Source: Chryseomicrobium sp. FSL W7-1435 (GTDB taxonomy: Bacteria; Bacillota; Bacilli; Bacillales_A; Planococcaceae). From it: a DNA stretch of 64,000 nt. The DNA lies in NCBI RefSeq assembly GCF_038595005.1, contig NZ_CP151997.1:1302001-1366000 (forward strand). The letters run 5' to 3'. The notes under the pieces are model-generated. The model saw only the letters and a program-made list of their open reading frames with translations, was not told the DNA's origin and did no database searches. Below are positions 34,064-44,047 of this stretch, in pieces. Every line of letters begins with the position of its first letter. Positions within the stretch are counted from its first letter, which is position 1. A program made the translations under genes and the position numbers.

Positions 34064-35458
34064 ATGAATTGGTTTCAACTTGCAGTAGAACGGAAAGAAG
34101 AACTCTTCAGTGAATTGCAGCAACTAATTGCCATTGAAAGTGTACTGGATGAAACCGCTGCTTCAGAACTTTATCCATTTGGTCCAAAGCCCGCAGAAGC
34201 GCTTCAATTTTTATTAGCACTCGGAGAAAAAGAAGGGATGACAGCCAAAAATGTTGACCAAGTAGCTGGTCATATCGAAATGGGCCAGGGAGACGAGCTC
34301 ATTGGGATCTTAGGTCACGTCGATGTTGTCCCAGCTGGCGATGGCTGGTCCGTCCCTCCGTTTGAAGGAAGAATTGTAGGAGACAAAATGATTGGCCGCG
34401 GTACAATTGATGACAAGGGGCCGACGATGGCTGCTTGGATGGCTATGAAACTAGTCAAAGATGCAGGTATTCCTCTTGAACGACGTGTTCGTTTAATCAT
34501 CGGTACGGATGAAGAAAGTGGTTTTCGTTGTGTGGAGCGCTACTTTGAAACTGAAGAGATGCCCACACTTGGGTTTGCGCCGGATGCAGACTTCCCAATT
34601 ATCAATGCGGAAAAAGGCATTGCCAGTATCGAATTCAATCAACAAGCTTGGAACAAACCAAGTAAATTGATTTTCTTCCAGTCAGGCCAGCGCACAAATA
34701 TGGTACCCGATGAAGCAAATGCATTGATTGATTTCCCTTTACGAGAAATTAAAGATTCTTTTGAACAGTTTTTAGCCAGTCACCAGTTAAAAGGAACTGC
34801 TCAAGAGGTCAATGGGAAAACATCGCTTTTACTTTACGGAAAATCGGCGCATGCCATGGAGCCAGACAATGGTGTCAATGCAGCTATCAAACTGGCAGAA
34901 TTTTTGACAAAAATCCAGTTAGAAGGCCAAGGACAGGCGTTTGTGGAAACCGTCGTTCACGCTTTTGCGAGTGATTCTAGAGGGAAAACATTTGCTGGCC
35001 AGTTCTCGGATGCTATGTCCGGTGACACGACTTATAACGCAGGGATCTTACAGTTCGCTTTAGAAGAAGGTTTCTCGATTGAAGTGAGTATGCGGTATTC
35101 GGTGACCGGATCATTTGATACATTGATTGAAAGCATTTCAGGGTATTTCAAGTGTAAAGAAATCACAGTGGATATTGTCTCCAACTCAAAACCTCATTAT
35201 GTGGAGGAAACGGATGAATTGATCAAAACACTAGCCTCCGTATATGAACGCCAAACAGGCGAAAAGGCTGAATTGCTAGCCATTGGTGGCGGTACGTATG
35301 CGAGAGTATTAACGAATGGCGTTGCTTTCGGTATGTTGTTCCCTGGTGAGGCAGATGTGGCACACCAAGCAGATGAGTTTGTTAACATAGAAAATCTATT
35401 AAGAGCAACAGCAATTTATGCAGACGCAATTGCTGAACTTGCGGGAAAGAAGGAATAG
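34064..35458 (+). CDS. pepV: Dipeptidase PepV (M20 family)
   Basis: Zinc dipeptidase of 464 residues, cytoplasmic. Metal-binding motifs GHVDVVPAGDGW, GRGTIDDKGP and GTDEESG are present, as is the lid domain between them. AAGGAGG lies nine bases before ATG 34064. It begins a tight run, pepV-dat-thpR-ytlR-trmB-ytnP, with gaps from -8 to +13 bases, which looks like one operon. Confidence 0.94.
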   Translation: MNWFQLAVERKEELFSELQQLIAIESVLDETAASELYPFGPKPAEALQFLLALGEKEGMTAKNVDQVAGHIEMGQGDELIGILGHVDVVPAGDGWSVPPFEGRIVGDKMIGRGTIDDKGPTMAAWMAMKLVKDAGIPLERRVRLIIGTDEESGFRCVERYFETEEMPTLGFAPDADFPIINAEKGIASIEFNQQAWNKPSKLIFFQSGQRTNMVPDEANALIDFPLREIKDSFEQFLASHQLKGTAQEVNGKTSLLLYGKSAHAMEPDNGVNAAIKLAEFLTKIQLEGQGQAFVETVVHAFASDSRGKTFAGQFSDAMSGDTTYNAGILQFALEEGFSIEVSMRYSVTGSFDTLIESISGYFKCKEITVDIVSNSKPHYVEETDELIKTLASVYERQTGEKAELLAIGGGTYARVLTNGVAFGMLFPGEADVAHQADEFVNIENLLRATAIYADAIAELAGKKE

Positions 35459-35461
35459 AAG

Positions 35462-36313
35462 ATGGAAAAAGTACTTTGGAATGATCAATTGGTTGGACGA
35501 GATGATGTACATATTAGCATCGAGGACCGCGGCTACCAATTCGGTGATGGGATCTATGAAGTAGTAAAAGTTTACAACGGAGATGTTTTTACTGCAACAG
35601 AACACATCGACCGTCTCTATGCGAGCGCAGACAAGATTGGTATGGCAATTCCTTACACAAAAGATGTGTTGCATCATTTGATTCATCAATTGATTGAGGT
35701 AAATGAATTAGGCACTGGCATTGTCTACCTGCAAGTGACACGCGGCTACTCGCCTCGTAATCATGCATTTCCGACGCCTGCTGTAGAAGCAGTCATCACA
35801 GGTTATACACGTGAATCTGCACGCCCTATGCAAGAATTACAAACTGGAGTACCCGTTTGTCTTGTTGAGGATGTACGTTGGTTGCGTTGTGATATCAAAT
35901 CGCTGAACTTACTGGGCAATGTAATGGCGAAGCAATACGCAGTTGAAAGAGGTGGCTTCGAAGCTGTTCAACACCGCGGAGAAGTGATTACGGAAGGTTC
36001 ATCTTCCAATGCATATGGCATAAAAAATGGAACTCTCTATACACACCCTGTTAACAATTTGATTTTAAATGGAATCACAAGACAAGTGATTTTGGATTGC
36101 TGTGAAGAAATTGGACTGCCTGTAGTGGAGGAAGCATTTACGAAGCAACAAGCATTCGACATGGATGAATTCTTTATTTCTTCGACAGGGATTGAAGTGA
36201 TGCCTGTTACACGCATCGATGAAACACCAATTGGGGATGGCACACCTGGGAAATGGACTCGTAAGCTGCAACAAGCTTTCGAAGCAAAATTGCCACAGCA
36301 ATTGCATGTCTAA
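35462..36313 (+). CDS. dat: D-amino-acid aminotransferase
   Basis: PLP fold-IV aminotransferase, 283 residues, making D-glutamate/D-alanine interconversions for peptidoglycan and poly-glutamate. The PLP lysine is K146 (RCDIKSLNLLGNV), and FGDGIYEVVKVY and EGSSSNAYG match DAAT enzymes. AAGAAGGAATAGAAG provides the ribosome site, and the gene begins three bases after the pepV stop. Confidence 0.94.
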   Translation: MEKVLWNDQLVGRDDVHISIEDRGYQFGDGIYEVVKVYNGDVFTATEHIDRLYASADKIGMAIPYTKDVLHHLIHQLIEVNELGTGIVYLQVTRGYSPRNHAFPTPAVEAVITGYTRESARPMQELQTGVPVCLVEDVRWLRCDIKSLNLLGNVMAKQYAVERGGFEAVQHRGEVITEGSSSNAYGIKNGTLYTHPVNNLILNGITRQVILDCCEEIGLPVVEEAFTKQQAFDMDEFFISSTGIEVMPVTRIDETPIGDGTPGKWTRKLQQAFEAKLPQQLHV

Positions 36314-36851
36314 ATTTCACTATTTTATTGGGATTGAAGTTCCTGAAGAACTACGAGAGCAGTTCCAATCCGTCCAACAGGCATTGGAACTTTCCAATTA
36401 TTATCGACGAGTAACCCATGCACAAGATCTTCACTGTACACTATCTTTCATTGGTGATCTTGAGGAAGAGGAGTTGCAGGGTCTCACTGAACAACTCCAA
36501 CTGATTAAATCTCCGTCATTCCAATTGACGACGGACAGTATTGCAGGTTTTGGTGAAGGAAAAGCTCCACGAGTCGTGTATGCACGCGTAGCACCTGCTC
36601 AACAACTTATTCACCTTGAAGAACAGGTGTGGTCGGTAACTGCTGATTTTCAGGCAGATCGTAAAACGCCATTTATCCCGCACATTACTCTAGCGAAACG
36701 AGCAAAGCCATTAGAACCCATTAAATTCACGGGGAAGTTGGCAGTAAGTTGGAAAATAGAGGCTTTTCACCTGTACCGTGTGCATAAAGGAAAATCACCC
36801 AGTTATGAAAAATTAACAACCTTTTCTCTTAGCCAGGACGGTACACAATGA
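36306..36851 (+). CDS. thpR: RNA 2',3'-cyclic phosphodiesterase (ThpR/YtlP)
   Basis: 181-residue member of the 2H phosphoesterase family. The two HxT motifs are HCT at 43-45 (DLHCTLSFIG) and HIT near residue 125 (IPHITLAKR). The start ATG 36306 overlaps the last eight bases of dat; the frame continues upstream inside dat, but MSKFHYFIGIEVP is the family N-terminus. There is no separate ribosome site, so translation is probably coupled. Confidence 0.9.
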   Translation: MSKFHYFIGIEVPEELREQFQSVQQALELSNYYRRVTHAQDLHCTLSFIGDLEEEELQGLTEQLQLIKSPSFQLTTDSIAGFGEGKAPRVVYARVAPAQQLIHLEEQVWSVTADFQADRKTPFIPHITLAKRAKPLEPIKFTGKLAVSWKIEAFHLYRVHKGKSPSYEKLTTFSLSQDGTQ

Positions 36852-37768
36852 AACGAATTGTATTCATCGTCAATCCAGCAGCGGGTAATGGCAGAGCGCA
36901 ATCCAAATGGCAAACCATTCGACCGCAACTCACTTTACAGCACGAAGTGTATGTTACAGAGTTTCCTCGTCATGGCGTTGCGCTTGCGCGAGAAATTTGT
37001 GCTGTAAAGAAAGAGACCTTGTTAATCGTCATTGGTGGAGACGGGACGGTCCATGAAGTAATTGAAGGGTGTGCAGGAGCCGCACATGTCTCGATCACTT
37101 TGCTTTCAGCTGGAAGTGGCAACGACTTTGCGCGAACCTTCACAGCTGTGCAATCTGCTAAAGAAATCGAGCAACTAGCAAGTGATTCCACAAAAAAACA
37201 GCTAATGAGAATGGGGAACATTGCTACAAAAATCCAACAAGCTATTTTTGTGAACAATACAGGTTTTGGCTTTGATGCAAAAGTAGTCTTTGAGACAAAT
37301 CGATCCCTTTGGAAAAGAAGATTAAATCGCTTTGGCCTTGGAAAACTGGCTTACTACGGTGTGGTCGTAAAAGAAATGCTAAGCTATAGACCTTCTGCAA
37401 TGGAACTAGTAGTCGAACATCAAACGTATCGATTTCAGAATGTCTGGTTTGTAGTTGTCTGCAATCAACCGTATTTTGGCGGTGGAATGAAAATCTCCCC
37501 AAAGTCGAATCCAGAAGATGACACGCTTGAAGTGACCGTGGTCGCCAATATTTCAAGGTGGAAATTATTACTTTTATTTGGTACGGTCTTTATAGGCTGG
37601 CATACTAAAATTAAAGCAGTGCATAGTTTTTCAGGCACCTTGTTTCAATTTTCCTTTGCTGAAACAACCATCGGTCATGCAGATGGTGAATATTGTGGAG
37701 AGTTAAAGCCTGGCGAACGGGCGGAAGTAAAGCTACTGCCACAAACTTGGGCAATGCCCGTGAAATAG
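36848..37768 (+). CDS. Diacylglycerol/lipid kinase family protein (YtlR-like)
   Basis: 306 residues with the DAGK catalytic domain: N-terminal [28 protein letters not shown] and [13 protein letters not shown] are the nucleotide-binding motifs, and [13 protein letters not shown] follows. It phosphorylates some lipid, sphingoid or related substrate; the specific one is not visible. The start overlaps the thpR stop by four bases (ATGA). Confidence 0.88.
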   Translation: MKRIVFIVNPAAGNGRAQSKWQTIRPQLTLQHEVYVTEFPRHGVALAREICAVKKETLLIVIGGDGTVHEVIEGCAGAAHVSITLLSAGSGNDFARTFTAVQSAKEIEQLASDSTKKQLMRMGNIATKIQQAIFVNNTGFGFDAKVVFETNRSLWKRRLNRFGLGKLAYYGVVVKEMLSYRPSAMELVVEHQTYRFQNVWFVVVCNQPYFGGGMKISPKSNPEDDTLEVTVVANISRWKLLLLFGTVFIGWHTKIKAVHSFSGTLFQFSFAETTIGHADGEYCGELKPGERAEVKLLPQTWAMPVK

Positions 37769-37781
37769 AAAGGTGAAAAAA

Positions 37782-38423
37782 ATGCGTTTACGTCATAAAC
37801 CATGGGCTGAAGAGTTTATTCAAGCCCATCCAGAAGTTGTTATAGCTGATCCAACATCTCGTAAAGGAAAGTGGCATGAAGAATTTAGTAACAACAATTC
37901 AGTTCATGTAGAAGTTGGGACAGGAAAAGGCCAGTTTGTCATCGGTATGGCCCAACAAAATCCGCACATCAACTATATCGGAATCGAACTTTATGATTCG
38001 GTAATCGTTGTAGCATTAGAAAAAGTATTAGAGCAAGAGTCACTGCCAAACCTGCGTTTACTTAATGTAAATGGCAAGGACCTAACGGAATACTTTGCTA
38101 AGGGCGATATCAGCCAAGTGTACTTGAACTTCTCTGATCCTTGGCCAAAGAAACGCCATGCAAAACGTCGCTTGACGCATGCTAATTTTTTGACACTCTA
38201 TAAAGAGTTAATGCCAGACGGCGGCGAAGTTCATTTTAAAACGGATAATCGGGGATTATTTGAATTTTCACTTGTGAGTATGACGGATTTTGGCATGCAG
38301 CTCGTTGATCTTTCACTTGACCTACATGTCGAAGAGCCTGAAACGAACGTACGAACAGAGTACGAAGAAAAATTTGCTGCGAAGGGGCAGCCGATTTATC
38401 GCGTCGAAGCGAAATTTAACTAG
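37782..38423 (+). CDS. trmB: tRNA (guanine-N7)-methyltransferase TrmB
   Basis: SAM-dependent enzyme forming m7G46 in tRNA, 213 residues. N-terminal [12 protein letters not shown], the SAM motif [29 protein letters not shown] and the C-terminal [15 protein letters not shown] are diagnostic. ATG 37782 is preferred to GTG 37773 because AGAAAGG lies eight bases before it and the GTG overlaps this site. Confidence 0.96.
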   Translation: MRLRHKPWAEEFIQAHPEVVIADPTSRKGKWHEEFSNNNSVHVEVGTGKGQFVIGMAQQNPHINYIGIELYDSVIVVALEKVLEQESLPNLRLLNVNGKDLTEYFAKGDISQVYLNFSDPWPKKRHAKRRLTHANFLTLYKELMPDGGEVHFKTDNRGLFEFSLVSMTDFGMQLVDLSLDLHVEEPETNVRTEYEEKFAAKGQPIYRVEAKFN

Positions 38424-38433
38424 GGGTGATGAA

Positions 38434-39282
38434 ATGGACACGTATCAATTTGGGGAATTTAAATTTACTTGGTTAAAAGGCGGAACGACTAACATGGATG
38501 GGGGAGCCATGTTCGGTGTGGTTCCCAAACCACTATGGTCAAAACGCTATCCTGTGAACGAACAAAATCAAATCGAATTGCCTTGCGACCCATTATTGAT
38601 TCAAACGAAGGATCATACGATTTTATTGGAGTCGGGATTAAATGCAGGGAAGTTTGACGAAAAGAAGAAGCGCAATTACGGGATTACAGATGAATCTCTA
38701 GTTAAAGAACAACTCCGAGAACTGGGATTAACTCCAGCTGACATCACAATTGTTATCATGACCCACATGCACTTCGACCACGCGTCAGGCTTAACAAACC
38801 TTGAAGAGGACGGAAGCTATAGTTCGACGTTTCCGAATGCCACTATCTATGTATCTGATGTGGAATGGAATGAGATGCGTTCACCAAACGTTCGTTCACG
38901 CAATACATACTGGAAAGAAAATTGGGAATCCATCCAGCAGCAAGTGCAAACATTCTCAGAGTCACACGAAGTCATTCCTGGTATAACAATGATTCATACA
39001 GGTGGACATAGCGATGGTCACAGTATTATCAAAATGGAGCAGGGCGAAGAAACGATTATCCATTTCGCAGACTTAATGCCAACACATGCCCACCAAAGTC
39101 CTTTATGGGTTCTGGCCTATGATGATTATCCGATGACTTCAGTGTTTACGAAAGAGAAGCTTGTGAAAGAAGTTCTTGAAAATGGCTACTGGGTCAGTTT
39201 CTATCATGACTCGTTTTATCGTTTACTGAAATGGTCGCCAGATGGGAAAGAAATCGTAGATTCTGTAAAACGAACAGTCTAA
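38434..39282 (+). CDS. ytnP: Metallo-beta-lactamase-fold lactonase (YtnP-like)
   Basis: 282 residues. The zinc motif THMHFDH is at 110-116, with later ligands in [10 protein letters not shown] and HFADLMP. B. subtilis YtnP is a quorum-quenching lactonase, and position after trmB is conserved. Actual substrates here are unknown. AGGGGTGA precedes ATG 38434; the upstream extension of the frame lies inside trmB and is not part of the protein. It ends the pepV-ytnP run. Confidence 0.88.
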   Translation: MDTYQFGEFKFTWLKGGTTNMDGGAMFGVVPKPLWSKRYPVNEQNQIELPCDPLLIQTKDHTILLESGLNAGKFDEKKKRNYGITDESLVKEQLRELGLTPADITIVIMTHMHFDHASGLTNLEEDGSYSSTFPNATIYVSDVEWNEMRSPNVRSRNTYWKENWESIQQQVQTFSESHEVIPGITMIHTGGHSDGHSIIKMEQGEETIIHFADLMPTHAHQSPLWVLAYDDYPMTSVFTKEKLVKEVLENGYWVSFYHDSFYRLLKWSPDGKEIVDSVKRTV

Positions 39283-39305
39283 ACTAGTTAGAAGCAGTAG
39301 TGAAT

Positions 39306-39351
39306 CAGTAGTTTCTCTTGAGGAAGTTCAAGAGAGGCTGCTGGTTTTTTT
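39306..39351 (+). terminator. Terminator of the pepV-ytnP run
   Basis: CAGTAG-TTT-CTCTTGA pairs with TCAAGAG-AGG-CTGCTG, followed by TTTTTTTG. Confidence 0.82.
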
Positions 39352-39370
39352 GTGGGTGGGGGATGGATTA

Positions 39371-39491
39371 GTTTCCATAAAACGACTTCGTCTCATTAAA
39401 ATTGGATTATGTCGAATAAACGGTGCTTTATGTCCAAGAAACCATCCGTTATGTCCAAGAAATCACGATTTCATCCGATGAACGCCCGCTC
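39371..39491 (-). repeat. 121-nt modular element, copy C2
   Basis: Read on the minus strand: head GAGCGGGCGTTC, modules starting ATCGGATGAAA, TTGGACATAA, TTGGACATAA and TTCGACATAA (21, 21, 21, 20 nt), tail ATGAGACGAAGTCGTTTTAT followed by GGAAAC. The last module and tail are nearly identical to copy C1; the middle modules differ in their core word. Confidence 0.85.
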
Positions 39492-39505
39492 AACCACCTC
39501 CAATA

Positions 39506-39538
39506 ACAAAAAAAACGAACCGCTAATTCAGCGATTCG
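39506..39538 (-). terminator. Terminator of the PepSY-like gene
   Basis: On the minus strand CGAATCGCT pairs with AGCGGTTCG (loop GAATT), followed by TTTTTTTT. Confidence 0.82.
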
Positions 39539-39557
39539 CCTCTCCTTATAATCCATA

Positions 39558-39875
39558 TTAAGAGATGTGTTTAATTTCTAGCACAGAGCCTGTGCGTGCA
39601 TCTGCCGCAAACTCATAGTTTTCCGTCACGCCATTTTTCATACGGGTGATGCCGCCTTTGTAAACAGTCGTTTCAATGAACCCGATATGAAAAGGTTCCG
39701 TCTTCATGTACACCCACGAACCGTCAATCGGCCCTTCTTGTTTAAATGCGTCTTTCACTTGCTCTAATACTTGATCTGCTGTCACGCTTGGAATGTAGCG
39801 AGTTGCTGCTTGGGAAGCCACAACGCCAATAACGACTCCAGTTCCCAGCCCCATCATATAATCACGTAATCTCAT
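39558..39875 (-). CDS. Small PepSY-like membrane-anchored protein (YtzB-like)
   Basis: 105 residues. An N-terminal hydrophobic segment (YMMGLGTGVVIGVVASQAA) suggests a membrane anchor or signal, followed by a PepSY-like domain with VTADQVLEQVKDAF and RTGSVLEIKH. The function is not known; PepSY domains often inhibit or chaperone peptidases. AGGAGGAA precedes ATG 39873-39875. It is divergent from the M42 peptidase gene. Confidence 0.78.
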   Translation of the reverse strand: MRLRDYMMGLGTGVVIGVVASQAATRYIPSVTADQVLEQVKDAFKQEGPIDGSWVYMKTEPFHIGFIETTVYKGGITRMKNGVTENYEFAADARTGSVLEIKHIS

Positions 39876-40048
39876 CGATGTTCCTCCTTTAACTAAAGTA
39901 CCTACTTATCAGTATAAACGTTTTTTAAAAGAATACGAAACAATAGCCGGCTAGCAATTCATTTCGACGTACGAAAGAAAAGATGGAATTCCGCCTCTAG
40001 TTGCACTACAATAAAAGATAGAATGTGAATTCAAGGGGGAACTAATTC

Positions 40049-41122
40049 ATGAATCAAGAAACACTTACATTATTTAAAACGTTGACTGAATTACCGGGAA
40101 CACCAGGTAATGAACACCAAGTTAGAAAATTTGTTAGATCTGAACTCGAAAAATATTCAGATTCAATTATTCAAGACAACCTAGGGGGCATTTTTGGGGT
40201 TAAAAATGGTCCGGAAAATAGTCCGAAGATTTTAGTGGCTGGTCATATGGATGAAGTTGGATTTATGGTTTCAAGCATCACTGAAAATGGAATGATTCGA
40301 TTTCAACCATTAGGCGGCTGGTGGAACCAAGTCATGCTTGCCCAGCGTGTGGATATTGTGACGCGTGAAAAAACCATTCCGGGAGTGATTGGTTCAATCC
40401 CCCCACATTTATTGAGTGATGAAGTTCGCAATCGTCCAATGGATATTAAAAATATGTTAATCGATGTTGGAGCTGACGATAAAGAGGATGTTCGCGCAAT
40501 GGGTATCCGTCCTGGTGACCAGATCGTGCCTGTTTGTCCTTTCACTCCGATGGCAAATCCTAAGAAAATTATGGCTAAGGCGTGGGATAATCGCTACGGA
40601 GTCGGTCTGGCGATTGAACTTTTAAAAGAACTAAAAGACGAATCATTACCAAACCAATTATTCTCAGGTGCCAATGTCATGGAAGAGGTTGGCTTACGAG
40701 GCGCACAAGCTTCAGCTACTATGGTTCAGCCTGACCTGTTCTTTGCACTAGATGCTAGCCCTGCAAATGATGCTTCGGGTGACAAGAATGAATTTGGTCA
40801 ATTAGGAAAAGGTACATTGTTGCGTATTTTGGATCGTTCAATGGTTACCCATCGCGGAATGAGAGAGTTTATTCTGGATACAGCCGAAACTCACAAGATT
40901 CCTTATCAGTACTTTATTTCACAAGGTGGCACAGATGCCGGACGTGTTCATACGGCAAATGAAGGTGTGCCTAGTGCAGTAATCGGAATTTGCTCACGCT
41001 ACATCCATACAGCTGCTTCGATTATTCACACGGATGATTACGCCGCAGCTAAAGAGCTTCTCGTTAAGCTTGTAAAATCGGCAGATGCATCTACATTAAA
41101 AACAATTAAAGAGAATGTCTAA
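40049..41122 (+). CDS. M42-family glutamyl aminopeptidase (YtoP-like)
   Basis: Cobalt/zinc aminopeptidase of 357 residues, forming large complexes in this family. Metal ligands and catalytic residues are visible in [30 protein letters not shown] and the C-terminal [24 protein letters not shown] precedes ATG 40049. A terminator follows. Confidence 0.92.
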   Translation: MNQETLTLFKTLTELPGTPGNEHQVRKFVRSELEKYSDSIIQDNLGGIFGVKNGPENSPKILVAGHMDEVGFMVSSITENGMIRFQPLGGWWNQVMLAQRVDIVTREKTIPGVIGSIPPHLLSDEVRNRPMDIKNMLIDVGADDKEDVRAMGIRPGDQIVPVCPFTPMANPKKIMAKAWDNRYGVGLAIELLKELKDESLPNQLFSGANVMEEVGLRGAQASATMVQPDLFFALDASPANDASGDKNEFGQLGKGTLLRILDRSMVTHRGMREFILDTAETHKIPYQYFISQGGTDAGRVHTANEGVPSAVIGICSRYIHTAASIIHTDDYAAAKELLVKLVKSADASTLKTIKENV

Positions 41123-41148
41123 AGTGTCCTTCGGGGCACTTTCTTTTA
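41121..41148 (+). terminator. Terminator of the M42 peptidase gene
   Basis: AAAGTGTCC, loop TTC, GGGGCACTTT, then CTTTTA. It begins within the stop codon. Confidence 0.8.
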
Positions 41149-41164
41149 TAGGGAGGCTATACAA

Positions 41165-41686
41165 GTGAAATGTACAATAGGAACAATGAACCCAGCTAAA
41201 GTGAATGCTGTAAAACAGGCAAGTATGCGTGCAGGTGTTGAATTCGAACTAAAAACCTTTGATGCAAAGTCAGGAGTCGCTGCCCAGCCGATTTCCGATG
41301 AAGAGACACGTTTAGGGGCTATAAATAGAGCTTCACATGCTTTACAAGAAACCGCTTCTGATTTAGCCATAGGATTAGAAGGTGGCGTTAAATGGATAGG
41401 GGACACTCTCTATCTCTGCAACTGGGGTGCCCTAATTACAAAAGACGGTCACAAGTATACAGCGATGGGAGCAGGTTTACCGCTGCCTAGTGAGATTGCT
41501 ACTGGTATTAAAGAGGGGCGAGAACTTGGCCCTTTAATGGACAGCTACACAAACAAAGAAAATATTCGTCATAATGAAGGTGCCATTGGTGTGTTTACGA
41601 GTGGATTGATTACAAGAAGTGCTATGTTCGAACACATCGTTTTGCAGTTGCTAGGACAATGGCAGCGTGAAAATTCAGTTGATTGA
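41165..41686 (+). CDS. DUF84/YjjX-type NTPase (ITP/XTP phosphatase)
   Basis: 173 residues of the YjjX/DUF84 family, which hydrolyses non-canonical purine NTPs such as ITP and XTP. TMNPAKVNAVKQA at the N-terminus, the switch ISDEETRLGAINRA and LAIGLEGGVKW match the family. The start is GTG 41165, with GGGAGG eight bases before it. The stop overlaps the -35 of the following operon's promoter. Confidence 0.85.
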   Translation: MKCTIGTMNPAKVNAVKQASMRAGVEFELKTFDAKSGVAAQPISDEETRLGAINRASHALQETASDLAIGLEGGVKWIGDTLYLCNWGALITKDGHKYTAMGAGLPLPSEIATGIKEGRELGPLMDSYTNKENIRHNEGAIGVFTSGLITRSAMFEHIVLQLLGQWQRENSVD

Positions 41687-41711
41687 TTGTTTTGTTCGAG
41701 AAGGGTACAAT
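41683..41711 (+). promoter_or_regulatory. Sigma-A promoter of the lipoprotein-ytpPQR operon
   Basis: TTGATT (41683-41688), 17-base spacer, TACAAT (41706-41711). Confidence 0.72.
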
Positions 41712-41743
41712 AGAGGGCAGGGAAAAAGAAGGGAGGCCATCAG

Positions 41744-42271
41744 ATGACAAAACGTAAATGGCGATTTTTACTTATCCCGCTTGCTCTAGTGCTGATTTTA
41801 ACCGCTTGTGCGACTCCTGAAGAACAGGCAGTTGAAGGTGTTCATAAGGCAGCTAAACTTCTTGAAGAAACTCCTGAGCAACCGAATGAAAAAATCGGTG
41901 ACTATTCTGTGTTTTTACCAGGTGGTTTTACAGTAGAAGCAGGAAGCAATGCACCGAATATTTTATTACAAAACAATAACGATACCTACGTATTATTCAT
42001 AAATGAAAATGAACCGGCAACTAGCCGACTTTATTACGACTTATTAGAATCAGATCCCTCCAAGGAAATTGTCGAACAAGCAACGAACGAGTTGAGTGAT
42101 CAATTTGGTTTCGCGGCTGTAGTCAAGCATTCCGAAGAACAGTTTGAACTGATTGTTAGTCGTGGTGGAATCAAACTATCAACTGTAACCAATGATTCTT
42201 CACTTGATAAGAAATTAACAGATATGATGCAAGTTGTTCATTCATTTAAAAAAGAGGAGGATTCACAATGA
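41744..42271 (+). CDS. Predicted lipoprotein of unknown function
   Basis: 175 residues with a signal peptide and lipobox (LILTACA, Cys at about residue 22). The mature part is acidic, begins with a charged helix-like stretch, and has a short repeated hydrophobic pattern (DYSVFLPGGFTVEAG, NNDTYVLFINENEPA). I do not recognise a domain. It overlaps the thioredoxin-like gene by four bases and is first in the operon with ytpP, ytpQ and ytpR, so a cell-surface or redox-linked role is possible but unproven. Confidence 0.78.
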   Translation: MTKRKWRFLLIPLALVLILTACATPEEQAVEGVHKAAKLLEETPEQPNEKIGDYSVFLPGGFTVEAGSNAPNILLQNNNDTYVLFINENEPATSRLYYDLLESDPSKEIVEQATNELSDQFGFAAVVKHSEEQFELIVSRGGIKLSTVTNDSSLDKKLTDMMQVVHSFKKEEDSQ

Positions 42272-42582
42272 TCGAATTACAATCTAAAGAACAGTTTGAT
42301 GAACTAAAGCAGGGCAATACAGTATTTTTATTCACAGCCGACTGGTGTCCAGACTGTACATTTATACACCCATTTATGCCAGAAGTAGAACAAAAATTTA
42401 GTCAGTTTACATTCGTTTCTGTAGACCGTGATAAATTTATTGAAATCTGTCAAGAGATGGATGTTTTTGGAATTCCGAGCTTCATCGTCTTCGAACATGG
42501 ACTGGAAACAAAGCGCTATGTTAACAAAGACCGTAAAACGCAACAACAAATTGAAGAGTTTTTAGACGGTTCACTCGCGTGA
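42268..42582 (+). CDS. ytpP: Thioredoxin-like protein YtpP
   Basis: 104 residues, thioredoxin fold without a signal peptide. The active site is CPDC (C27 and C30, FTADWCPDC), and the cis-proline is in FGIPSFIVF. The central PD dipeptide differs from the usual GP. It overlaps the lipoprotein gene by four bases. A hairpin overlaps its end. Confidence 0.9.
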   Translation: MIELQSKEQFDELKQGNTVFLFTADWCPDCTFIHPFMPEVEQKFSQFTFVSVDRDKFIEICQEMDVFGIPSFIVFEHGLETKRYVNKDRKTQQQIEEFLDGSLA

Positions 42583-42595
42583 ACCGTTTCATTTT
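42566..42595 (+). terminator. Hairpin at the end of ytpP (partial terminator)
   Basis: ACGGTTCAC, loop TCGC, GTGAACCGT, then TTCATTTT. It includes the ytpP stop codon; ytpQ starts 25 bases later, so read-through is expected. Confidence 0.65.
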
Positions 42596-42619
42596 GATGA
42601 TAAGAAAGGAGTGCTGACT

Positions 42620-43429
42620 TTGAAGCCTTTGCAGCTTATCGCTCAGTTAAAGCAAAGTTTGAGTGAAGAAGATTACACTTATTCTTATAACCGTGAAACA
42701 AATAGTTTAAAACTAACTCATAAACGTGTGAAACGCACAATAGATTTAGCACTTGGACCTGTGATTGCCAAATATGGCCAGAAGCAGGATAAAGCAATTG
42801 ATGAAGTTATTTATATGATTCGTGAAACATTTGATGCTATGGAGCAAGAACAAAAAACCTCCCAGTATGAAAATCCTGTCATTTACCCAATCATTCGCGC
42901 GACATCTTTTCCGGTAAAATCAAAAAAGGGAGTGCCGTTTATCACGAAAGGGCATACCTCGGAGACGCGCATTTTTTATGCACTTGATCTGGGAACGACG
43001 TATCGATTGATCGATGAAGAATTACTAGAGAAATTGCAAATGACTGAGCAACAAGTGACGGAGTCCGCATTATTCCAGTTGCGCAACTTGCCAACGCACT
43101 ATAAGGTAGATGAAGTGGCAGGGAACAAATTTTATTTCTTCAATGCCAACGATGGGTACGATGCTAGCCGAATTTTAAACGATAAATTAATGAAAGAAAT
43201 GCAAGACAAGGTCGAAGGTGAAATGACGTTAGCTGTTCCTCATCAAGATGTTCTCATTATAGGGGATATCCGCAATGATGCCGGCTATGACATTTTAGCT
43301 CAGATGACAATGCACTTCTTCACAGTGGGAATTGTTCCCGTAACGTCCCTGTCATTTTTGTATGAGCAGGGTGAATTGGAACCTATCTTTATTCTTGGAA
43401 AACATGCTAATCAAAAGGAGAACAACTAA
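42620..43429 (+). CDS. ytpQ: DUF1444 protein YtpQ
   Basis: 269 residues from TTG 42620, similar to B. subtilis YtpQ (DUF1444). Conserved stretches include IYPIIRATSFP-type (here VIYPIIRATSFPVK), ETRIFYALDLGTTYRLID and VAVPHQDVLI-type (here LAVPHQDVLIIGD). AAGGAG at 42606-42611 has eight bases to the TTG; GTG 42611 overlaps that site and is less likely. No biochemical function is known. The stop is immediately followed by ytpR. Confidence 0.85.
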   Translation: MKPLQLIAQLKQSLSEEDYTYSYNRETNSLKLTHKRVKRTIDLALGPVIAKYGQKQDKAIDEVIYMIRETFDAMEQEQKTSQYENPVIYPIIRATSFPVKSKKGVPFITKGHTSETRIFYALDLGTTYRLIDEELLEKLQMTEQQVTESALFQLRNLPTHYKVDEVAGNKFYFFNANDGYDASRILNDKLMKEMQDKVEGEMTLAVPHQDVLIIGDIRNDAGYDILAQMTMHFFTVGIVPVTSLSFLYEQGELEPIFILGKHANQKENN

Positions 43430-44047
43430 ATGCGCGTGTATTATAATACAAAAGGAATCGGTGACGTCCTTTTAATCGAATTAGGTTCTACAACAAATGA
43501 AGTTACAACCGAGCGCTTTGGAGATGTAACCCTTGTAACGGATGTCGAGACTAATGAAGCGATGGCATGTAACTTATTCAGTTTTTCAACTTATGAAAAA
43601 TTGCCAAGTGAAGGGCCGATTGAACTAACTGCGGATCTAGTGACGAAACTTCAACAGATTTTAGATCAAAATGACGTTCCTCTTGAACTGAAAGCCGATT
43701 TCACACCTAAATTTGTAATTGGTTTCGTGAAAGATTTGCAACCACATCCCGATGCGGATAAATTAAGAGTTGCAACGGTCGATGTCGGAGAAAGTGACTT
43801 GCAGATTGTTTGTGGTGCACCTAATATTGAACAAGGTCAACACGTAGTCGTAGCAAAAGTTGGCGCGACAATGCCATCAGGGCTTGAAATTAAAGACGCT
43901 GTATTGCGCGGAGTTCCATCATCTGGGATGATTTGTTCGGCTAAGGAACTAGCACTTCCAAATGCACCTGAAGAAAAAGGGATATTAGTGGTAGATTCTT
44001 CCTATTCACCAGGCACATCTTTGGATGCTATTTCAATTGAATTGTAA
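43430..44047 (+). CDS. ytpR: tRNA-binding-domain protein YtpR
   Basis: 205 residues: an N-terminal DUF4479 region and a C-terminal tRNA-binding (EMAP/Trbp111-like) OB fold at ~90-200, with FVIGFVKDLQPHPDADKLRVA and IVCGAPNI. The same domain opens PheT. The partner RNA is unknown. ATG 43430 directly follows the ytpQ stop; GGAGAAC upstream is the ribosome site. A terminator follows. Confidence 0.9.
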   Translation: MRVYYNTKGIGDVLLIELGSTTNEVTTERFGDVTLVTDVETNEAMACNLFSFSTYEKLPSEGPIELTADLVTKLQQILDQNDVPLELKADFTPKFVIGFVKDLQPHPDADKLRVATVDVGESDLQIVCGAPNIEQGQHVVVAKVGATMPSGLEIKDAVLRGVPSSGMICSAKELALPNAPEEKGILVVDSSYSPGTSLDAISIEL

